Shown here one piece after another: positions 6,911 through 9,825 of a stretch of 9,825 nucleotides of DNA; the stretch's first letter is position 1; each line of letters begins with the position of its first letter. Under the pieces are notes generated by a model. The model ran no database searches. It saw only the letters and a program-made list of their open reading frames with translations, and was not told the DNA's origin. The position numbers and the translations under genes are program-made. This stretch comes from Acidobacteriota bacterium (GTDB lineage Bacteria > Acidobacteriota > Vicinamibacteria > Vicinamibacterales > JAFNAJ01), in the NCBI GenBank assembly GCA_017860085.1, contig JAFNAJ010000063.1, positions 1 through 9,825 on the forward strand, written 5' to 3'.

Positions 6911-7033
6911 ATTGGGGTCAGACGTGCAGCCCGGCTAGAGCGCCTTCGAGCAGTTCCAGCCATCCGACTCGTCCCCTCCGGACGTGCCATGAGCGAGTGG
7001 GCCAGCCACTCGGGCGACGTAGGGCGCAACAAG

Positions 7034-7048
7034 GCCACAGCATGTGGC
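7034..7048 (+). other. RNA hairpin 1 in the RRM gene leader
   Basis: GCCACAGCATGTGGC has a perfect 6-base-pair stem with a 3-base loop, 48 bases before the RRM start. It has no T-run and so is not an ordinary terminator. Confidence 0.4.
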
Positions 7049-7051
7049 AAC

Positions 7052-7073
7052 CCCGCGGGTCGAAGGCCGCGGG
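7052..7073 (+). other. RNA hairpin 2 in the RRM gene leader
   Basis: CCCGCGG (7052-7058) and CCGCGGG (7067-7073) form a seven-pair, all-GC stem with an 8-base loop. It ends 23 bases before ATG 7097 and 9 bases before the GGGAG ribosome binding site. Only three bases separate it from the first hairpin. Such a pair could control translation or mRNA stability. Confidence 0.4.
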
Positions 7074-7096
7074 AGATTCTTCGGGAGTCGAGCAGG

Positions 7097-7447
7097 ATGG
7101 GTCGGAAGCTTTTCGTTGGGAATCTGCCGTTCTCCGCCAGTGAGACTGAACTGGAGGAGCTGTTTGGTCGCGCCGGCAAGGTCGAGTCGGTCACGATCAT
7201 GCGGGACATGGCGACAGGACGTGCGCGCGGCTTCGGGTTCGTCGAGATGGCGACCGACGAGGACGCGGCGCGCGCGGCCACGGAATTGAACCAGGCGCAA
7301 CTCGGCGGGCGCGCCCTCACGGTGAACGAGGCGCGGCCGAAGCCCGAGCGAAGCGGCGGGTTCGGCGGCCCCGGCGGAGGCCGCGGTCGCAACGGTGGCG
7401 GCGGTGGTGGCCGAGGGGGCAACCGACGTCGCGAACCGCGCTGGTAG
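7097..7447 (+). CDS. Small RRM-type RNA-binding protein with Gly/Arg-rich tail
   Basis: Single RNA recognition motif protein of 116 residues, predicted to bind single-stranded RNA in the cytoplasm. RNP2 is KLFVGNL (4-10) and RNP1 is RGFGFVEM (44-51), with the RNA-stacking aromatics Phe6, Phe46 and Phe48 all present. The fold spans about 3-80 and ends in ALTVNEARPK. Residues 86-112 are a glycine-rich tail with RGG-like pieces (GRGRNGGGGGGRGGNRR). This is the plan of bacterial and cyanobacterial Rbp proteins, several of which are cold-induced, and resembles eukaryotic glycine-rich proteins. ATG 7097 is preceded by GGGAG (7083-7087, 9-base gap) and places KLFVGNL at the usual distance from the N-terminus; an in-frame ATG at 6989 would add 36 residues unlike the family and is disfavoured. 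The leader holds two hairpins, suggesting post-transcriptional control. Confidence 0.95.
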   Translation: MGRKLFVGNLPFSASETELEELFGRAGKVESVTIMRDMATGRARGFGFVEMATDEDAARAATELNQAQLGGRALTVNEARPKPERSGGFGGPGGGRGRNGGGGGGRGGNRRREPRW

Positions 7448-7459
7448 CACGCCGGCGAG

Positions 7460-7489
7460 GCGGGGTGCGTCCCCGCTGAGACGCAGCGG
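7460..7489 (+). terminator. Overlapping stem-loops after the RRM gene
   Basis: Stem A pairs GCGGGG (7460-7465) with CCCCGC (7471-7476) across a 5-base loop. Stem B pairs CCGCTG (7473-7478) with CAGCGG (7484-7489), also across 5 bases. They share 7473-7476, so they cannot form together. Stem A begins 12 bases after the RRM stop. No T-tract follows, so this is at best a weak or Rho-assisted terminator or an mRNA-end protector. Confidence 0.35.
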
Positions 7490-7493
7490 CACA

Positions 7494-7511
7494 CGGGCCG
7501 GCTCAAGCCCG
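7494..7511 (+). other. Third GC-rich stem-loop before the CAP gene
   Basis: CGGGC (7494-7498) pairs with GCCCG (7507-7511) across an 8-base loop, 26 bases before the CAP gene start. Together with the preceding stems it makes most of this 90-base gap foldable. Short GC stems are expected by chance here, so weight is low. Confidence 0.25.
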
Positions 7512-7537
7512 GGATTGGACTGCCGATTTGGCTCGAT

Positions 7538-8032
7538 GTGGGATGGATCCGCATCGGGCCAATCTTTTTTCTGCTGGTGCTCGGGCTGGCACCGGGGCCG
7601 GCCCGGGCCGACGAGCCCAACCAGCTCGAAAGACAGCTTCTCTCGCTCGTGAACTCCGCGCGTGAGACCGCGGGGTTGCCGCCACTGCGACTGCACGCCG
7701 ACCTCACGCGCGCCGCCAGGGTCCAGACCCTCCGCATGGCCATCGCCGGAGGCCTGTTCCACACCGAGGGTCCGAGACTCCAAGAGGTCACGCCGTGGTG
7801 GACCCGCCTGGCCGAGAACGTGGGCATGGGTCCCACCGCCGAACGCATCCACGCGACCTTCCTGGCCTCGCCGTCACACGCGGCGAACATGCTGGGCGAC
7901 TTCAACTACGTGGGCGTCGGCGCGGGTCGCGACTCCGACGACCGGCTCTTCGTGACGGTCATCTTCGCCCGCATCCCCTCGGAACGTGTCATCCACGCCG
8001 CCGGGGTTGACGCCGTCCCGCGACCTCGCTAG
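7538..8032 (+). CDS. Secreted CAP-domain (SCP/PR1-like) protein
   Basis: Protein of 164 residues made of a signal peptide and one CAP domain. The N-terminus has a positive start (WIRIG), a hydrophobic core (PIFFLLVLGLAPG) and a likely signal peptidase site after PARA (Ala24). The CAP domain starts at LLSLVNSARETAGLPPL (34-50). It continues with the putative cavity residues His75 (GLFHTEG) and Glu93 (RLAENVGMG), then SPSHAANML (111-119) with His114, and ends in a VGVGAG / LFVTVIFA pair of strands. Bacterial CAP proteins are extracytoplasmic; their activity is usually undefined. The start must be GTG 7538, because no other ATG, GTG or TTG lies in frame after the previous stop, but no good SD precedes it. 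It is in the same frame as the RRM gene, separated from it by TAG 7445-7447. Confidence 0.9.
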   Translation: MGWIRIGPIFFLLVLGLAPGPARADEPNQLERQLLSLVNSARETAGLPPLRLHADLTRAARVQTLRMAIAGGLFHTEGPRLQEVTPWWTRLAENVGMGPTAERIHATFLASPSHAANMLGDFNYVGVGAGRDSDDRLFVTVIFARIPSERVIHAAGVDAVPRPR

Positions 8033-8053
8033 GGGCAGCCGTCAGCCCGTAGC

Positions 8054-8092
8054 CCTGCAGTTCTCACTGTCCGGCTCTCACTCCTCTGCAGG
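8054..8092 (+). repeat. Inverted repeat between the CAP and M1 genes
   Basis: CCTGCAG (8054-8060) and CTGCAGG (8086-8092) are perfect inverted arms with a 25-base loop, inside which TCTCACT occurs twice (8062-8068 and 8076-8082). There is no T-tract. It could be a loose hairpin at the end of the CAP transcript; function unknown. Confidence 0.3.
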
Positions 8093-8117
8093 CGGACGCC
8101 GTGCCGACGGCCGATGG

Positions 8118-8147
8118 CTGACCGCGGGTCACAGCATCTGGTATCGT
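8118..8147 (+). promoter_or_regulatory. Candidate promoter of the M1 aminopeptidase gene
   Basis: CTGACC (8118-8123, four of six) and an extended -10, TGGTATCGT (8139-8147; hexamer 8142-8147, four of six), are 18 bases apart. The -10 lies about 30 bases before ATG 8177, with the SD in between, suggesting the peptidase gene has its own short-leader transcript. Confidence 0.45.
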
Positions 8148-8163
8148 CCTCGCGTGCTCGACG

Positions 8164-8169
8164 AAGGAG
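8164..8169 (+). promoter_or_regulatory. Ribosome binding site of the M1 aminopeptidase
   Basis: AAGGAG, seven bases before ATG 8177. It favours this ATG over the one immediately following at 8180. Confidence 0.7.
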
Positions 8170-8176
8170 CTGAGCC

Positions 8177-9823
8177 ATGATGCGATCCCTCTGCGGAACG
8201 GTGTGTTTCACCCTGACCACGTGCGTGCTCGGCGCCACCTCGGCCACGGCCGACACGTACCCCAGGCAGCCGGCGGTCGACGTGCTCCACTACCGGTTCG
8301 CTCTGGCCCTCGACGACGCGAAGGACGAACTGTCGGGTACCGCCGCGATCGATGTGCGTTTCGTCCGGGATGGAGCAACATCGCTGTGGCTCGACCTGGT
8401 CGGTGTCGATGCGGCCACCGGCAAGGGCATGCGCGTCGAGAGCGTGACTTCGGGTGGCGACGCGGTGCCGTTCGTTCACGAAGGAGATCGCCTGACGCTG
8501 AGGATCGCCAGCCCCCCGGGCCGGGGTGACCGTCGTCGCTTCGAGGTGACATACCGGGGCGTCCCCGCAGACGCGATGGTGATCGGACCCAACAAGCACG
8601 GAGACCGCACGTTCTTCACCGACAACTGGCCCAACAAGGCGCGCCACTGGCTGCCGACAATCGATCACCCGTACGACAAGGCCACGTGCGAGATGGTCGT
8701 CGACGCGCCCGCGCACTACCAGGTGGTGTCAAACGGTCTGCTCGTCGAGGAGACCGACCAACCCGATGGCCGGCGCCGCACGCACTGGAAGCAGTCGGTG
8801 CCGATCGCGAATTGGCTGATCACGCTCGGCGTGGCGCCCTTCGCGGTTCAACACCTGCGCACCATCGACGGGGTCCCCATTCAAACCTGGGTGTACCGGC
8901 AGGACCGTGATGCCGGGTTCTACGACTTCGCGGAACCCACCGCGGACGTCCTCGACTTCTTCAGTCGTCGCATCGGCTCCTATGCATACGAGAAGCTCGC
9001 GAACGTCCAGTCCAACAGCGTCAGCGGAGGCATGGAGTCGGCTACCGCCATCTTCTACGATGACGACTCGGTGTCGGGCACGAGGTCGGTGCGGTGGCGC
9101 AACGTGATCATCCATGAAATCGCGCACCAGTGGTTCGGCAACGCGGTCACGGAGCGCGACTGGGACGACGTGTGGCTCAGCGAGGGGTTCGCCACCTACT
9201 TCACGCTGCTCTACATCGAGTACGCGTACGGTCGCGACGCGTTCGTGGCCGGACTCGAAGACAGCCGGCGACGCGTGCTGGAGTTCGACGCCCAGCGGCC
9301 TGACTACCGCATCGTCCACGACAACCTGACCGACATGCGTGAGGTCACCACGTCGCAGATCTACCAGAAGGGCGCCTGGGTGCTGCACATGCTGCGTTCC
9401 ACGGTGGGTGACGATCGTTTCTGGGACGGCATCAGGGAGTACTATGCCCGCTTCAAGAACGGCAACGCCTCGACCGACGACTTCAAGCGGGTGATGGAAG
9501 AGGCAGGCCGTCGCGACCTCGGCTGGTTCTTCCAGCAGTGGCTGTACCGAGGCGGGGTGCCGAGGGTGACCGGGCGTTGGTCGTACGATCAGTCGACGCG
9601 AAGCCTCGTCATCGACCTCGAGCAGACCCAGCCCGGCCCCCCATACCGCCTGCCGGTCGATGTGCGCATCACGGGTGCACGGGGCGTGCAGGTCGAGCAG
9701 AGGGAACTCACGGCACGCCGGGAGATGTTCCGGCTTGCGGTGGACGGCGAGCCGCTGGACGTGGTGCTCGATCCTTCCGTGCGCACGCTGGCCGCCTGGC
9801 ACCTCGAGAAGGCGACCCGCTAA
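8177..9823 (+). CDS. Secreted M1-family zinc aminopeptidase
   Basis: Complete protein of 548 residues, predicted to remove N-terminal amino acids from peptides outside the cytoplasmic membrane. A signal peptide covers about 1-25 (cleavage after ATA). The N-terminal beta domain (about 29-228) includes the M1 hallmark ARHWLPTIDHPYDKAT (155-170). The thermolysin-like domain carries the exopeptidase motif as SGGMESAT (283-290, Glu287), the zinc site HEIAH (313-317; His313, His317, catalytic Glu314), the third ligand Glu336 in LSEGFATYF exactly 18 residues later, and Tyr396 (QIYQKGA) as likely transition-state tyrosine. A C-terminal beta domain follows from about 462 to the end; the long helical domain of PepN/ERAP enzymes is absent. 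GxMEN is GGMES here, with Ser in place of Asn. TAA lies two bases from the window edge. Substrate preference is unknown. Confidence 0.96.
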   Translation: MMRSLCGTVCFTLTTCVLGATSATADTYPRQPAVDVLHYRFALALDDAKDELSGTAAIDVRFVRDGATSLWLDLVGVDAATGKGMRVESVTSGGDAVPFVHEGDRLTLRIASPPGRGDRRRFEVTYRGVPADAMVIGPNKHGDRTFFTDNWPNKARHWLPTIDHPYDKATCEMVVDAPAHYQVVSNGLLVEETDQPDGRRRTHWKQSVPIANWLITLGVAPFAVQHLRTIDGVPIQTWVYRQDRDAGFYDFAEPTADVLDFFSRRIGSYAYEKLANVQSNSVSGGMESATAIFYDDDSVSGTRSVRWRNVIIHEIAHQWFGNAVTERDWDDVWLSEGFATYFTLLYIEYAYGRDAFVAGLEDSRRRVLEFDAQRPDYRIVHDNLTDMREVTTSQIYQKGAWVLHMLRSTVGDDRFWDGIREYYARFKNGNASTDDFKRVMEEAGRRDLGWFFQQWLYRGGVPRVTGRWSYDQSTRSLVIDLEQTQPGPPYRLPVDVRITGARGVQVEQRELTARREMFRLAVDGEPLDVVLDPSVRTLAAWHLEKATR

Positions 9824-9825
9824 GC

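Noticed and set aside
6989..7096. Earlier in-frame ATG giving the RRM protein 36 more residues
   Set aside because: The added sequence is unlike the family, would run through both leader hairpins, and RRM proteins of this type start right before KLFVGNL.
7445..7537. Stop-codon read-through fusing the RRM protein to the CAP protein
   Set aside because: They share a frame with a single TAG between, but the CAP protein has its own signal peptide, which would be useless inside a fusion.
8216..8226. Lipoprotein signal (LTTC) in the M1 peptidase
   Set aside because: Thr before Cys is atypical for a lipobox and hydrophobic sequence continues to an ordinary ATA cleavage site, so a standard signal peptide is more likely.
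8729..9802. Minus-strand frame of 357 codons opposite the aminopeptidase
   Set aside because: Antisense to the HEXXH-containing coding strand and lacking any family signature.

Overview
The window is very GC-rich by eye and densely packed with bacterial genes. There are nine protein genes and no gap above about 230 bases. I see no rRNA, tRNA, CRISPR array, insertion sequence or phage gene. The gene content, high GC, secreted M1 peptidase and CAP proteins, and GTG starts suggest a soil or sediment bacterium with large metabolic capacity. Acidobacteriota (Vicinamibacteria-like) is my best guess, but the sequence holds no phylogenetic marker and this stays an inference.

Layout, left to right. 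(1) The 3' part of an unrecognised gene (1-584, +) is followed after 2 bases by a long-chain/isovaleryl-type acyl-CoA dehydrogenase (587-1735, +). (2) Converging on it is a minus-strand pair: a POT-family peptide transporter (3100-4593) whose stop codon overlaps the start of a class III aminotransferase (1766-3103) in an ATGA junction. (3) Divergent from that pair, across a 97-base gap, lies a plus-strand pair: an ornithine cyclodeaminase/mu-crystallin family enzyme (4691-5665) and, 19 bases later, a DAO/sarcosine-oxidase-like flavoprotein with a GTG start (5685-6866). The gap holds a candidate minus-strand promoter and a 15-base near-perfect palindrome. (4) After a 230-base gap with two consecutive hairpins comes a small RRM RNA-binding protein with a glycine/arginine-rich tail (7097-7447). 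(5) A 90-base gap full of GC-rich stem-loops leads to a secreted CAP (SCP/PR1) protein (7538-8032). (6) After a gap with a reasonable promoter comes a complete secreted M1 zinc aminopeptidase (8177-9823), ending at the window edge.

How the genes may work together. The four central genes look like a catabolic module for an imported nitrogen compound: a proton-coupled peptide-type importer, a PLP transaminase, an imine/amino-acid oxidoreductase and an amine-oxidising flavoprotein. An OCD-family enzyme next to a SoxB-like flavoprotein recalls opine catabolism loci, but the other opine oxidase subunits are absent and the substrate cannot be named. The secreted aminopeptidase could supply peptides or amino acids, which is only a suggestion from proximity. 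The acyl-CoA dehydrogenase would fit degradation of a fatty or branched-chain acyl-CoA. I found no clear sign of a defence system or other novel machine. The most interesting points are the divergent module and its operator-like palindrome, unusual residues in the OCD-like enzyme, the apparent helix layout of the transporter, and the structured RNA around the RRM gene.
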